A DNA stretch of 14,818 nucleotides from Bacteroidota bacterium (GTDB lineage Bacteria > Bacteroidota > Kryptoniia > Kryptoniales > JAKASW01), in assembly GCA_021796055.1 (NCBI GenBank), contig JAJYOS010000051.1, positions 1 to 14,818 of the forward strand, read 5' to 3'. The position numbers and the translations under genes are program-made. Positions 8,930 through 14,818 of this stretch are shown here, piece after piece. Every line of letters starts with the position of its first letter. Position 1 is the first letter of the stretch. The notes under the pieces were generated by a model. That model did not search any database. It saw nothing but the letters and a program-made list of their open reading frames with translations, and was not told the origin of the DNA.

Positions 8930-9173
8930 TTGGATTCGTCCTTGTTCAAAGTAGGAATTTGTATCAAAGATTAGATGCTTAATGCAGGATTAGGTTCTCA
9001 ATTCGAATCACACAGTTGCTTTCTTGATTCAATATTACCAGCAAAGTGAATCCTTTTCAAGGTGCTGCACGAGCTGAAATTGGGGAAACGCGTGATCTTT
9101 GCGTTTCTATGTTGAGGCCAATGAAATTTGCTACCGAAGTTTGATGTTATTCAGGTAAAGAAAGGAGATTCTA
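8930..9173. promoter_or_regulatory. Divergent intergenic region between the ATPase gene and msrA
   Basis: These 244 bp must hold promoters for both the minus-strand ATPase and plus-strand msrA, but no convincing -35/-10 pair could be assigned. Two small inverted repeats are visible. GATTCA (9026-9031) pairs with TGAATC (9047-9052), and GAAACGC (9085-9091) pairs with GCGTTTC (9101-9107) around a 9-nt loop. The second may be an operator or a hairpin in the msrA leader. No coding potential was seen. Confidence 0.4.
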
Positions 9174-9719
9174 TTGACGGACGAGTCAATATTCGAGATC
9201 GCCACTCTTGGTGGCGGATGTTTCTGGTGCACTGAAGCTGTGTTCGACGACCTGAAGGGTGTAATCAGCGTGGATTCGGGATACTCCGGCGGGACGGTAG
9301 CCAATCCTAGCTATGAACAGGTATGTACAGGCAGAACCGGACACGCCGAGGTGGTCCAGGTAACTTTCGATTCCCAGGCGATCTCATACGAAGATATACT
9401 CAGGATATTCTTCACCGTACACGACCCAACTACGCTTAACCGGCAGGGGAACGATGTCGGGACGCAATACCGGTCGGTTATATTCTATCACAACGAAGAT
9501 CAGAAGAAGTCGGCGGAAAAGATCCTGAAGGAGATCACCGCCGAGAACATTTATGATGATCCGCTGGTGACTGAGCTTTCTCCATTTAAGGAGTTTTATA
9601 AGGCAGAAAAATATCATCAGGAGTATTTCGTGAATAATCCTAACCAGGGATATTGCCGCGTCATAATCGCACCGAAGGTCGCGAAGTTCAGAAGCCATTA
9701 CAAAGACAAGTTAAAATAA
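9174..9719 (+). CDS. msrA: MsrA, peptide methionine (S)-S-oxide reductase
   Basis: MsrA reduces the S-epimer of methionine sulfoxide in proteins and free methionine, using thioredoxin. The 181-residue cytoplasmic protein has the catalytic GCFWCTE motif, with nucleophile Cys16 and Trp18. It also has the expected GYSGG (36-40), the GHAEVVQV strand (56-63) and GTQYRSVIF (96-104). [10 protein letters not shown] carries Cys161, a likely resolving cysteine. There is no fused MsrB domain and no signal peptide. The start is TTG at 9174; AAAGGAG at 9161-9167 sits 6 nt upstream, and no ATG is available before the catalytic motif. It is divergent from the ATPase. A 186-bp gap separates it from the next gene, so shared transcription is uncertain. 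Confidence 0.97.
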   Translation: MTDESIFEIATLGGGCFWCTEAVFDDLKGVISVDSGYSGGTVANPSYEQVCTGRTGHAEVVQVTFDSQAISYEDILRIFFTVHDPTTLNRQGNDVGTQYRSVIFYHNEDQKKSAEKILKEITAENIYDDPLVTELSPFKEFYKAEKYHQEYFVNNPNQGYCRVIIAPKVAKFRSHYKDKLK

Positions 9720-9810
9720 AACATCTATATTAAAGCCGTCGGTGAAGACAGCCGGCGTGGCGCGGAGTAGAGACCCTTCTGGATTCGAGATTGACGCTGG
9801 GGTCCGTAAG

Positions 9811-9841
9811 GAGCAGGTCATAATATTCATAAGACTTGCTC
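9811..9841. other. Stem-loop in the gap between msrA and the SDR gene
   Basis: GAGCAGGTC (9811-9819) can pair with GACTTGCTC (9833-9841), giving a 9-bp stem with one G-U pair and a 13-nt A/T-rich loop (ATAATATTCATAA). It is the clearest structure in the 186-bp gap 9720-9905, which otherwise shows no gene. It lies about 65 bp before the SDR start and has no T-run, so it is more likely a leader structure or protein site than a terminator. Confidence 0.3.
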
Positions 9842-9905
9842 GAGTCACTGAACGGAAGACTATTTCCCCTCGTCAATAAATGCAAAAACTCAATGGAGAC
9901 TCTAA

Positions 9906-10655
9906 GTGAAGACATCGAATAACACGGTACTGATCACCGGCGGTGGAACCGGCATAGGCTTCTGTATCGCTGAGGAATTCGTCAAATCAGGGAACGAAGT
10001 AATTATCTGCGGGAGAAGGGAAGAGAAGCTGAAAGAGGCGAAAGAGAAGCTTCCTGATATCAGCACGAAGGTCTGTGACGTATCCAGCGCTAAAGACCGG
10101 GAAGAACTCTTTCGTTGGGTGACCACGAAGTTCAACGGCATAAACGTGCTCGTCAACAACGCGGGCGTTCAGAGGATGATCGATTTCAAAAAAGGCGCCG
10201 CCGAGCTGGCAAAGCATGAGAACGAAGTAGAGATTAACCTTACGGCGGCAATTCAGTTGGCTGCGTACTTCATACCTGGACTCATGCAGCGTGAAGAAGC
10301 CGCAATAGTAAATATATCTTCGGGATTGGCTTTCATCCCGCTTGCGATCATGCCAATTTATTGTGCCACGAAGGCTGCACTCCATTCCTTCAGCATCTCG
10401 CTGAGGCATCAGCTCAAAGATACCTCAGTGAAAGTCTTCGAGGTAATACCGCCTACTGTCGATACGGAGCTTGATAAGGGGACCCGTGATTTGAGAAACA
10501 TGACGTACAGGGGTATTCCCCCGTCGGAAGTGGCGGCAGCGATGTTGAAGTCGCTGGCGGTCGACGAGTACGAGTGCCTTGTCGGTCAGGCGAAGAACCT
10601 TATGGAGGCGTCGCGGGCAAACTTTGCCGAGCAGTTCGGCCGAATGAACCACTAG
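9906..10655 (+). CDS. Short-chain dehydrogenase/reductase (classical SDR, DltE-like)
   Basis: This is a 249-residue NAD(P)-dependent oxidoreductase of the classical SDR family. The cofactor-binding TGGGTGIG is at 11-18, the NNAG motif at 84-87 and the catalytic serine in ISSG (137-140). The YxxxK pair is Tyr152/Lys156 (YCATKAALHSFS). Overall wording resembles the DltE/YciK-type oxidoreductases of unknown substrate; no dlt genes lie nearby, so no role in lipoteichoic acid is implied. CGRR at 35-38 just after beta-2 hints at an NADP preference, which is an inference. The start is GTG at 9906, with GGAG at 9895-9898 seven nt upstream. The substrate cannot be read from the sequence. Confidence 0.9.
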   Translation: MKTSNNTVLITGGGTGIGFCIAEEFVKSGNEVIICGRREEKLKEAKEKLPDISTKVCDVSSAKDREELFRWVTTKFNGINVLVNNAGVQRMIDFKKGAAELAKHENEVEINLTAAIQLAAYFIPGLMQREEAAIVNISSGLAFIPLAIMPIYCATKAALHSFSISLRHQLKDTSVKVFEVIPPTVDTELDKGTRDLRNMTYRGIPPSEVAAAMLKSLAVDEYECLVGQAKNLMEASRANFAEQFGRMNH

Positions 10656-10726
10656 GAAAGCGGAAGGGCTGACAGTACAAAGCGTTGCATCAAGCCGCGT
10701 GAAGGCAAACCATCGGAGGAATAACT

Positions 10727-11197
10727 GTGGAGGAGTTTGAGATTCGCGACGCGACGAAGGAAGACGCCGCGTTGTTTGCTGAATACAGGTTTCGCATGTT
10801 TGTCGACATGCATCCTGAAACGGATTTCGAAAGTAGAAAAAAAGAGTTTGTCAGGAAATCGGAAGTTTATTACTCAGGACACCTAGGCTCGAAAGACGAG
10901 TATAGCTGTGTGGTGGTCGTCAGCGAAAGAGTCGTGGCGTGTGGGTCGATCTCCTTTTGGGACAGGCCGCCGCACATCGATTATTTCGAGAACAATATTG
11001 GTTATGTCCACAGTATTTACGTTCGAAAAGAATTCAGGCGCCGCGGAATCTCGAAGGCCGTCATGGCGCGGCTTCATGAAGAAGCGAGGAAGCGCGGGAT
11101 GCGCAAAGTTGGGCTTCACGCTTCTGAGTCAGGCCGTCTGGTATACAAGCCCATGGGATATAAAGGGAATGATTCTTATCTCGAAGTTGAGCTTTGA
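10727..11197 (+). CDS. GNAT-family N-acetyltransferase
   Basis: This is a 156-residue single-domain acetyltransferase predicted to move an acetyl group from acetyl-CoA to an unknown amine. The N-terminal strand (EFEIRDATKEDAAL) and the central strand HSIYVRKEFRRRGISKAVMARLHEEARKRG (95-124) fit GNAT motif A, with RRRGIS at 104-109 as the CoA-pyrophosphate loop. The KVGLHASESGRLVYKPMGY stretch (127-145) fits motif B and the common 'YxxxGF'-like end. The start is GTG at 10727 with GGAGGA at 10715-10720, 6 nt upstream. It lies 71 bp after the SDR gene in the same direction and may be co-transcribed. The substrate is unknown; small-molecule detoxification and protein acetylation are both possible. 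Confidence 0.88.
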   Translation: MEEFEIRDATKEDAALFAEYRFRMFVDMHPETDFESRKKEFVRKSEVYYSGHLGSKDEYSCVVVVSERVVACGSISFWDRPPHIDYFENNIGYVHSIYVRKEFRRRGISKAVMARLHEEARKRGMRKVGLHASESGRLVYKPMGYKGNDSYLEVEL

Positions 11198-11233
11198 TGA
11201 ATCTCAAACGCTGATGCATTAGATTAAAGCGGA

Positions 11234-11258
11234 GTCGCCGACAGGGAAAAGGGGCGAC
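11234..11258. other. Short stem-loop between the GNAT and DUF3795 genes
   Basis: GTCGCC (11234-11239) and GGCGAC (11253-11258) form a 6-bp GC-rich stem with a 13-nt loop. No T-run follows. It may attenuate read-through from the GNAT gene into the next gene, but support is slight. Confidence 0.25.
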
Positions 11259-11288
11259 CCGATTGACCAAATCGTCGGAGGGCTTAAA

Positions 11289-11714
11289 ATGGGCGAAATA
11301 GTTGCCAGATGCGGTTTCAGATGCGATGAATGCGCCGCCTACGCAGGGAACAAACAGTCACAGGATGACAGGGTCAAGGTTGCGGCGGCGTGGAACAAAT
11401 ATTTCGAGCTTAACCTCTCGCCGGAGAAAATTCGCTGCAACGGTTGTTGGGGCAATACATGCCCCGGAAGCGACCTTCCGGATTTGTCATGTCCAATCCG
11501 TGCCTGTGTCATGGAGAGAAGCATGAACACATGCGCAGACTGCTTCGATTATCCTTGCGAGAAGATGGAAACTCGTATGCAGGGCGTCGAGGATGTGATC
11601 GCACGGTTCAAGGACAAGATAACCCATACAGAGTACAACACGTACCTTGCTCCGTACGATGCAAGAAAGACTCTGAATGAGTTGAGGGACCGAAGGGTGG
11701 ACAGAATAGACTGA
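11289..11714 (+). CDS. DUF3795 cysteine-rich protein
   Basis: This 141-residue protein carries eleven cysteines, placed as in the DUF3795 family. The N-terminal CGFRCDECAAY has Cys8, Cys12 and Cys15; a middle cluster (CNGCWGNTC) has Cys50, Cys53 and Cys58; CPIRAC has Cys68 and Cys73; and CADCFDYPC has Cys82, Cys85 and Cys90. This pattern suggests binding of zinc or an iron-sulfur cluster, but the family's biochemical role is not established. The C-terminal 50 residues are helical and lack cysteine. ATG at 11289 has CGGAGGG about 8 nt upstream. No partner gene suggests a pathway, and it is separated from the restriction-modification operon by about 80 bp. Confidence 0.88.
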   Translation: MGEIVARCGFRCDECAAYAGNKQSQDDRVKVAAAWNKYFELNLSPEKIRCNGCWGNTCPGSDLPDLSCPIRACVMERSMNTCADCFDYPCEKMETRMQGVEDVIARFKDKITHTEYNTYLAPYDARKTLNELRDRRVDRID

Positions 11715-11793
11715 GCGAAGAAGTTCTTATAAAGGTATTCTCAGTCTTAAACATGCCAAAATACCGTTGAAAAGGTCTGTCGATTTAAGTATT

Positions 11794-13191
11794 ATGAGTT
11801 ACAAGATTTTCCCAATGGAGAGACGCCGACCTAACCGAATCCGAAAGTCAGAACTGTCAGAGCTGAAGGCAGACTTCACATTAGATTCAAGCCTCACTCG
11901 CAAAGGGGATACGCCGGTGATGGAAAGGCTAACGGCTCTACTTTCAAAAGACCTGGGGTTTCACGATGCCCCTGTCAGCAATGGCAGGCATAATTTTCAT
12001 TCTTTTCCCGCGAAGTTTCCTCCACAGCTATCGCGCTTTTTCATAGAGAATCTGTCGGTGCCCGGCGAACTTGTCCTGGATCCGATGTCAGGTTCCGGGA
12101 CGACTGTTGTGGAGGCAGCATCAGCGGGCAGAGTGGGATTGGGATTCGACATTGATCCTTTGGCTCTTCTGATCACGAAGGTCAAGCTTACCCCACTTGA
12201 CACGGCTTCGGTGGAGCGCCAAGTTAACAAGGTGGCACAGGAGGCGGAGCTTTCCTTGATGCACCCGTCCAGATTGGAAAAAGAGGTAAATGGCAGATTC
12301 GACGAAAAGACAAAGCAATTCATAGACTATTGGTTTAGTGAACAGACCCAGATCGAACTGATGAGTCTCCTCATTCAAATCGAAAAAGTCAAAGATCCTG
12401 ACATAAAGGATTTTCTGAAGCTTACCTTTTCGGCGATCATCGTAACGAAGTCGGGAGGCGTTTCCCTTGCCTGGGACTTAGGACATACACGTCCCCATAG
12501 ACTCAATCAAGGCAAGCCTAAGAAATACAAACCCGCAATTCCCGAGTTCGAGAAGCGTGCTACAAAGAACCTAATGGGGCTGACGAGCAACGGCGAGATG
12601 GTAGAGAGAAGCCGCGTTCGGTTTGGAAATGCTGAGAACCTTCCGTTGCAGGATGAAAGTATAGATCTCATTGTCACATCTCCGCCATACGCATCGAATG
12701 CGATAGATTACATGCGGGCTCACAAGTTTTCGTTAGTGTGGCTAGGCAATGAGGTTGATAGCCTGACCGAGCTTCGGAGCAAGTACATCGGCGGGGATAA
12801 AGTTACCGACTTTGATTTTGAATCTTTGCCGCCCCTTCCGGAAAGCGTAATATCAAACATCTCTAAACTAGATAATCAAAAAGCATTGGTACTTCGTAGG
12901 TACTATTCAGAAATGACAAGAGTCCTTAATGAAATGCGTCGGGTTTTGAGACCCGGAAAAGTGGCAATTGTAGTCGTAGGATCTTCGGTGATGCGAGGAA
13001 TAGATACGGAGACTGACAGGTGCCTGGCCGAAATAGGTAGGGCACTAGGCCTACCTTGTGCAGGCATAGGAGTCCGACTGCTGGACCGCGATAGGCGCAT
13101 GATGCCGACGAGCACAAAGAGCCGCGCGGATTCGCAGATAGAGAACCGAATGCATCGAGAGTTCGTGCTAGCGTTTGTGAAACCAAACTAG
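11794..13191 (+). CDS. Type II DNA methyltransferase, SPPY amino-MTase (probably N4-cytosine)
   Basis: This is the protective methyltransferase of a restriction-modification pair. From the ATG at 11794 it has 465 residues. HNFHSFPAKFPP (67-78) leads to the SAM-binding motif I, LDPMSGSGTT (95-104), with FDID at 119-122. The catalytic motif IV, TSPPY, is at 295-299. About 190 residues lie between them and could hold target recognition. MRRVLRPGKVAIVVVGSS (381-398) is the usual later strand. SPPY is typical of N4-cytosine and some N6-adenine enzymes; C5-cytosine hallmarks (PCQ, ENV) are absent. The start is uncertain: TTG at 11767 and ATG at 11815 are also in frame, and none has a clear Shine-Dalgarno. 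The endonuclease gene begins 11 nt after its stop. If both recognise the same all-G/C site, the product must be N4-methylcytosine. Confidence 0.93.
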   Translation: MSYKIFPMERRRPNRIRKSELSELKADFTLDSSLTRKGDTPVMERLTALLSKDLGFHDAPVSNGRHNFHSFPAKFPPQLSRFFIENLSVPGELVLDPMSGSGTTVVEAASAGRVGLGFDIDPLALLITKVKLTPLDTASVERQVNKVAQEAELSLMHPSRLEKEVNGRFDEKTKQFIDYWFSEQTQIELMSLLIQIEKVKDPDIKDFLKLTFSAIIVTKSGGVSLAWDLGHTRPHRLNQGKPKKYKPAIPEFEKRATKNLMGLTSNGEMVERSRVRFGNAENLPLQDESIDLIVTSPPYASNAIDYMRAHKFSLVWLGNEVDSLTELRSKYIGGDKVTDFDFESLPPLPESVISNISKLDNQKALVLRRYYSEMTRVLNEMRRVLRPGKVAIVVVGSSVMRGIDTETDRCLAEIGRALGLPCAGIGVRLLDRDRRMMPTSTKSRADSQIENRMHREFVLAFVKPN

Positions 13192-13202
13192 GGGGTAGAA
13201 GA

Positions 13203-14060
13203 ATGGACAAGATTTACCAGATACGCCATGCGTACCATTCGAGAGCTCTGAAATCTGCAATGTATCTCAAGAAAGGTCATATACCGAGCATTGCAGACGT
13301 GAGCAGTAAGGGGAGCATCAGAATATCAGAGGCCGTCATTACCCACATCGGGATCAGCCTCGGCAAGAGTCAAATCGAGGGTCAAAAGGCGGGCAAAATT
13401 TTCGAGCAACTCACCAGGGATTTTCTCGAAGAGGTCTTTACTTATTTGAAGAATGTCCGCCCGGGGAAATGGAGGTTTTCTGTGCACGAGGAAATATCTG
13501 ACTTTGCGCAGTACAAGCATCTTGGAGAGCTCACGAATATTCTTAAGGGTGAAGTTCCCAAAGACACTCGTACAAATTTGAAGAGTCTGCTGGGGGACTA
13601 TCTTGTTACTCCTGATGTGGTTGTTTCACGGACACCTTTGGCCGACTCGGAGCTAGACCGAACCGGAGAGCTGCTCAAAGGAGGTCGTCACGCCACGTTC
13701 ACGCCTCTCAGGCAATCAAATAGCACCAGTATGATTCTCCATGCTAGCATTTCCTGTAAGTTGACAATGCGAAGCGACCGGGCGCAGAATGCCAGAACTG
13801 AAGCACTGAATCTGATAAGAAACCGAAAGGGCAACACTCCCCACATATCCGTCGTAACCGCTGAGCCTCTTCCTAGCCGAATTGCCTCCGTAGCTCTTGG
13901 GACCGGGGACATCGATTGCGTGTACCATTTCGCACTGCCCGAATTGCAGGCGGCGGTACAAGAAAAAGGAAATGAAACAGATCAAGAGCAGTTGGACATG
14001 ATGATCAACGGCAGACGCCTCAGAGATATTTCCGACCTCCCTTTTGATCTGGCGATTTGA
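13203..14060 (+). CDS. NgoMIV-family type II restriction endonuclease, predicted GCCGGC
   Basis: This 285-residue enzyme is nearly the length of NgoMIV (286). The PD..K..E active site is visible. Asp138 lies in TPD, Ser184 and Lys186 lie in SISCK, and Glu200 follows with exactly 13 residues between Lys and Glu, as in NgoMIV and Cfr10I. Glu68 (GKIFEQL) matches the extra NgoMIV acidic residue Glu70. RSDR at 190-193 sits four residues after the lysine and matches the Arg-x-Asp-Arg that reads the inner CCGG. Gln61, seven residues before Glu68, matches the NgoMIV glutamine that contacts the outer G:C. The C-terminal half (ALGTGDIDCVYHFALPEL, about 231-248) is almost word-for-word NgoMIV. Known members act as tetramers that cut two sites together. 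ATG 13203 uses AGGGGG, which overlaps the methyltransferase stop, so translation is probably coupled. Confidence 0.96.
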   Translation: MDKIYQIRHAYHSRALKSAMYLKKGHIPSIADVSSKGSIRISEAVITHIGISLGKSQIEGQKAGKIFEQLTRDFLEEVFTYLKNVRPGKWRFSVHEEISDFAQYKHLGELTNILKGEVPKDTRTNLKSLLGDYLVTPDVVVSRTPLADSELDRTGELLKGGRHATFTPLRQSNSTSMILHASISCKLTMRSDRAQNARTEALNLIRNRKGNTPHISVVTAEPLPSRIASVALGTGDIDCVYHFALPELQAAVQEKGNETDQEQLDMMINGRRLRDISDLPFDLAI

Positions 14061-14083
14061 AGATTGGTCAGTAAGACCCGTGA

Positions 14084-14100
14084 GGTAGAACTCCTCTACC
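14084..14100. terminator. Possible weak hairpin between convergent genes
   Basis: GGTAGA (14084-14089) and TCTACC (14095-14100) form a 6-bp stem with a 5-nt loop. The hairpin lies between the endonuclease and zinc-ribbon genes and overlaps the minus-strand stop codon (14096-14098). There is no clear T-run on either side, so a bidirectional terminator role is only a guess. Confidence 0.25.
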
Positions 14101-14533
14101 CTCTCATCAAATCTTTCAACTTCATGAATAGCGAATGGGACTGCAGATGTTTAACCGTCGATTGCCAGTTTGCTTCGGCGCTGAATTTCCGCTGTTCGTC
14201 TCTTTTCCGCTCCTTCATAAGTACGAGTATGCGGTCGTCTTCTCCGGCCTCTAGCCAGAAACCATGCCTGTTCTCGCAGTATTCGAGAACAAGGTCATAC
14301 ATCCTGTAATCGAACTGCCTCAAACTAGATTCACACACCGGGCAGCTGTACTTCGCCGGGATGCTCGATAACATCAGTGAACCTTTTTCCTCTTCATCAC
14401 TGAAGGCTTCGTTCTCAAGTTCATCCAGTTCGCTCATCGTAAACCACATTCCATGGTCATTAGAGCAGCTCTGGACGGCTATTCCGTGACGGAGCTGATT
14501 TGTCATCTCCGCTCCACACTCGGGGCATCTCAT
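14096..14533 (-). CDS. Small protein with two zf-TFIIB-type zinc ribbons
   Basis: Read from ATG at 14533, the protein has 145 residues and begins directly with its first zinc module. Module 1 is Cys3-x2-Cys6-x16-Cys23-x3-His27 (MRCPECG, then SCSNDHGMWF). Module 2 is Cys64-x2-Cys67-x18-Cys86-x3-His90 (CPVC, then YCENRHGFWLEAGE). The HG-x-W ending of each module is the zf-TFIIB signature. An acidic linker separates them, and a charged helical tail (LMKERKRDEQRKF) follows. Such proteins are common, and their function is largely unknown. This start is preferred to the upstream ATG at 14644 because GAGG lies 6 nt before it. The longer reading would also translate through the left arm of an inverted repeat. 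It is convergent with the endonuclease gene. Confidence 0.85.
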   Translation of the reverse strand: MRCPECGAEMTNQLRHGIAVQSCSNDHGMWFTMSELDELENEAFSDEEEKGSLMLSSIPAKYSCPVCESSLRQFDYRMYDLVLEYCENRHGFWLEAGEDDRILVLMKERKRDEQRKFSAEANWQSTVKHLQSHSLFMKLKDLMRG

Positions 14534-14574
14534 AGAAATCCTCTTTTCTAATGGTGTTGTGTCGAAAAAGGGCA

Positions 14575-14594
14575 GTGTCCAAAATTCAATTATC
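14575..14594 (+). repeat. Left arm of the 20-bp inverted repeat
   Basis: This arm pairs perfectly with 14799-14818; the match stops at 14595 on the inner side. It lies 42 bp upstream of the zinc-ribbon start codon, so the segment it bounds could contain that gene's promoter. Confidence 0.85.
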
Positions 14595-14798
14595 ATTTCC
14601 TGAGAAAGTTCCTCTTTGACCGCAAAGTCCGCCGAGAGCAGCATTGGTCACTCTTAGTGAAAAGAACTTGGTGATTCTTCGTGGTCCCCGGGGGGCATTT
14701 CAAATCATATGGTAAAGAAAATCAAATAGGACACTACTCGAAAAAGCTAATCGTGGTCACGATAAAAGACAAGGAAGACATTAAGGCCGAATTGTTGA

Positions 14799-14818
14799 GA
14801 TAATTGAATTTTGGACAC
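14799..14818 (-). repeat. Right arm of the 20-bp inverted repeat, at the window edge
   Basis: This is the exact reverse complement of 14575-14594. It includes the window's last base, so its true outer limit is unknown and the repeat may continue beyond the window. Confidence 0.85.

Larger units (their letters stand above)
14575..14818. mobile_element. 244-bp segment bounded by a perfect 20-bp inverted repeat (possible MITE or IS remnant)
   Basis: GTGTCCAAAATTCAATTATC at 14575-14594 is the exact reverse complement of 14799-14818. Trimmed by one base, the ends read TGTCC...GGACA, the TG...CA form typical of many insertion sequences. No complete transposase fits inside. A plus-strand frame open from 14675 ends at TAA 14801-14803, only 15 bp before the right end, and might be the tail of a gene lost by deletion. 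A target duplication cannot be checked because the right arm ends at the window edge. A regulatory inverted repeat or a fold-back assembly artefact remain alternatives. Confidence 0.4.

Noticed and set aside
8418..8954. 178-codon open frame on the plus strand over the 5' end of the ATPase gene
   Set aside because: It lies opposite a gene with every P-type ATPase motif intact, has no recognisable domain or ribosome site, and is a third-position shadow.
9085..9107. GAAACGC/GCGTTTC hairpin as a terminator or riboswitch before msrA
   Set aside because: The stem is only 7 bp, no T-run follows, and no known riboswitch fold is recognisable; it is mentioned only as part of the divergent gap.
11767..11793. 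TTG at 11767 as the methyltransferase start
   Set aside because: No Shine-Dalgarno precedes it, and the nine added residues show no family signature. ATG at 11794 is preferred, but the choice is not secure.
14534..14644. N-terminal extension of the zinc-ribbon protein from ATG 14644 (37 extra residues)
   Set aside because: It has no Shine-Dalgarno, it translates the inverted-repeat arm, and the first zinc module begins right after the better-supported ATG at 14533.
1..14818. Avoidance of GCCGGC as a trace of long residence of the restriction system
   Set aside because: By eye three GCCGGC sites occur (172, 8522, 9751). That is slightly under, but not clearly below, chance for this composition, and the window is too short to judge.

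Overview
The window is bacterial chromosome of intermediate G+C with densely packed protein genes, no rRNA or tRNA, and no CRISPR array. Two near-perfect parS sites (ParB/Spo0J binding palindromes built on GTTTCACGTG) flank mnmG (gidA). Together they suggest origin-proximal DNA, because parS sites and gidA usually lie near oriC. The MnmG wording and gene style would fit a Gram-negative of the Bacteroidota/Chlorobi/Ignavibacteria neighbourhood, but that is a weak guess; no marker in the window fixes the taxon. Non-ATG starts are common: mfd and msrA use TTG, the SDR and GNAT genes use GTG, mostly with good Shine-Dalgarno sequences.

Layout. Positions 1-6397 hold a plus-strand housekeeping block: parS, mnmG (tRNA wobble-uridine modification), parS, murQ (MurNAc-6-phosphate etherase, peptidoglycan recycling) and mfd (transcription-repair coupling factor). 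mfd starts inside the end of murQ, and a hairpin followed by a short T-rich stretch closes the block. Positions 6506-8929, minus strand, encode a PMA-type P3A proton-pumping ATPase convergent with mfd. A 244-bp divergent gap separates it from msrA.

Positions 9174-11714 carry four plus-strand genes, each with its own ribosome binding site and 71-186 bp gaps: msrA (methionine sulfoxide reductase), a classical SDR oxidoreductase of DltE-like type, a GNAT acetyltransferase and a cysteine-rich DUF3795 protein. They look like small stress or accessory genes rather than a dedicated pathway.

Positions 11794-14060 are the most distinctive part: a two-gene type II restriction-modification operon. The downstream gene is a clear NgoMIV-family restriction endonuclease, predicted to cut GCCGGC. 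It keeps the active-site spacing, the CCGG-reading R-x-D-R motif and the equivalent of the glutamine that reads the outer base pair. The upstream partner is an SPPY-type amino-methyltransferase (probably N4-cytosine), not the C5-cytosine enzyme that accompanies NgoMIV itself. This suggests an unusual pairing of a known endonuclease lineage with a different protection chemistry.

Positions 14096-14533, minus strand, encode a small protein with two tandem zf-TFIIB-type zinc ribbons, convergent with the endonuclease. Just upstream of it lies a perfect 20-bp inverted repeat (14575-14594 / 14799-14818). It bounds a 244-bp segment that ends exactly at the window edge, so it may be a MITE or insertion-sequence remnant, or mark an assembly break in a repeat.
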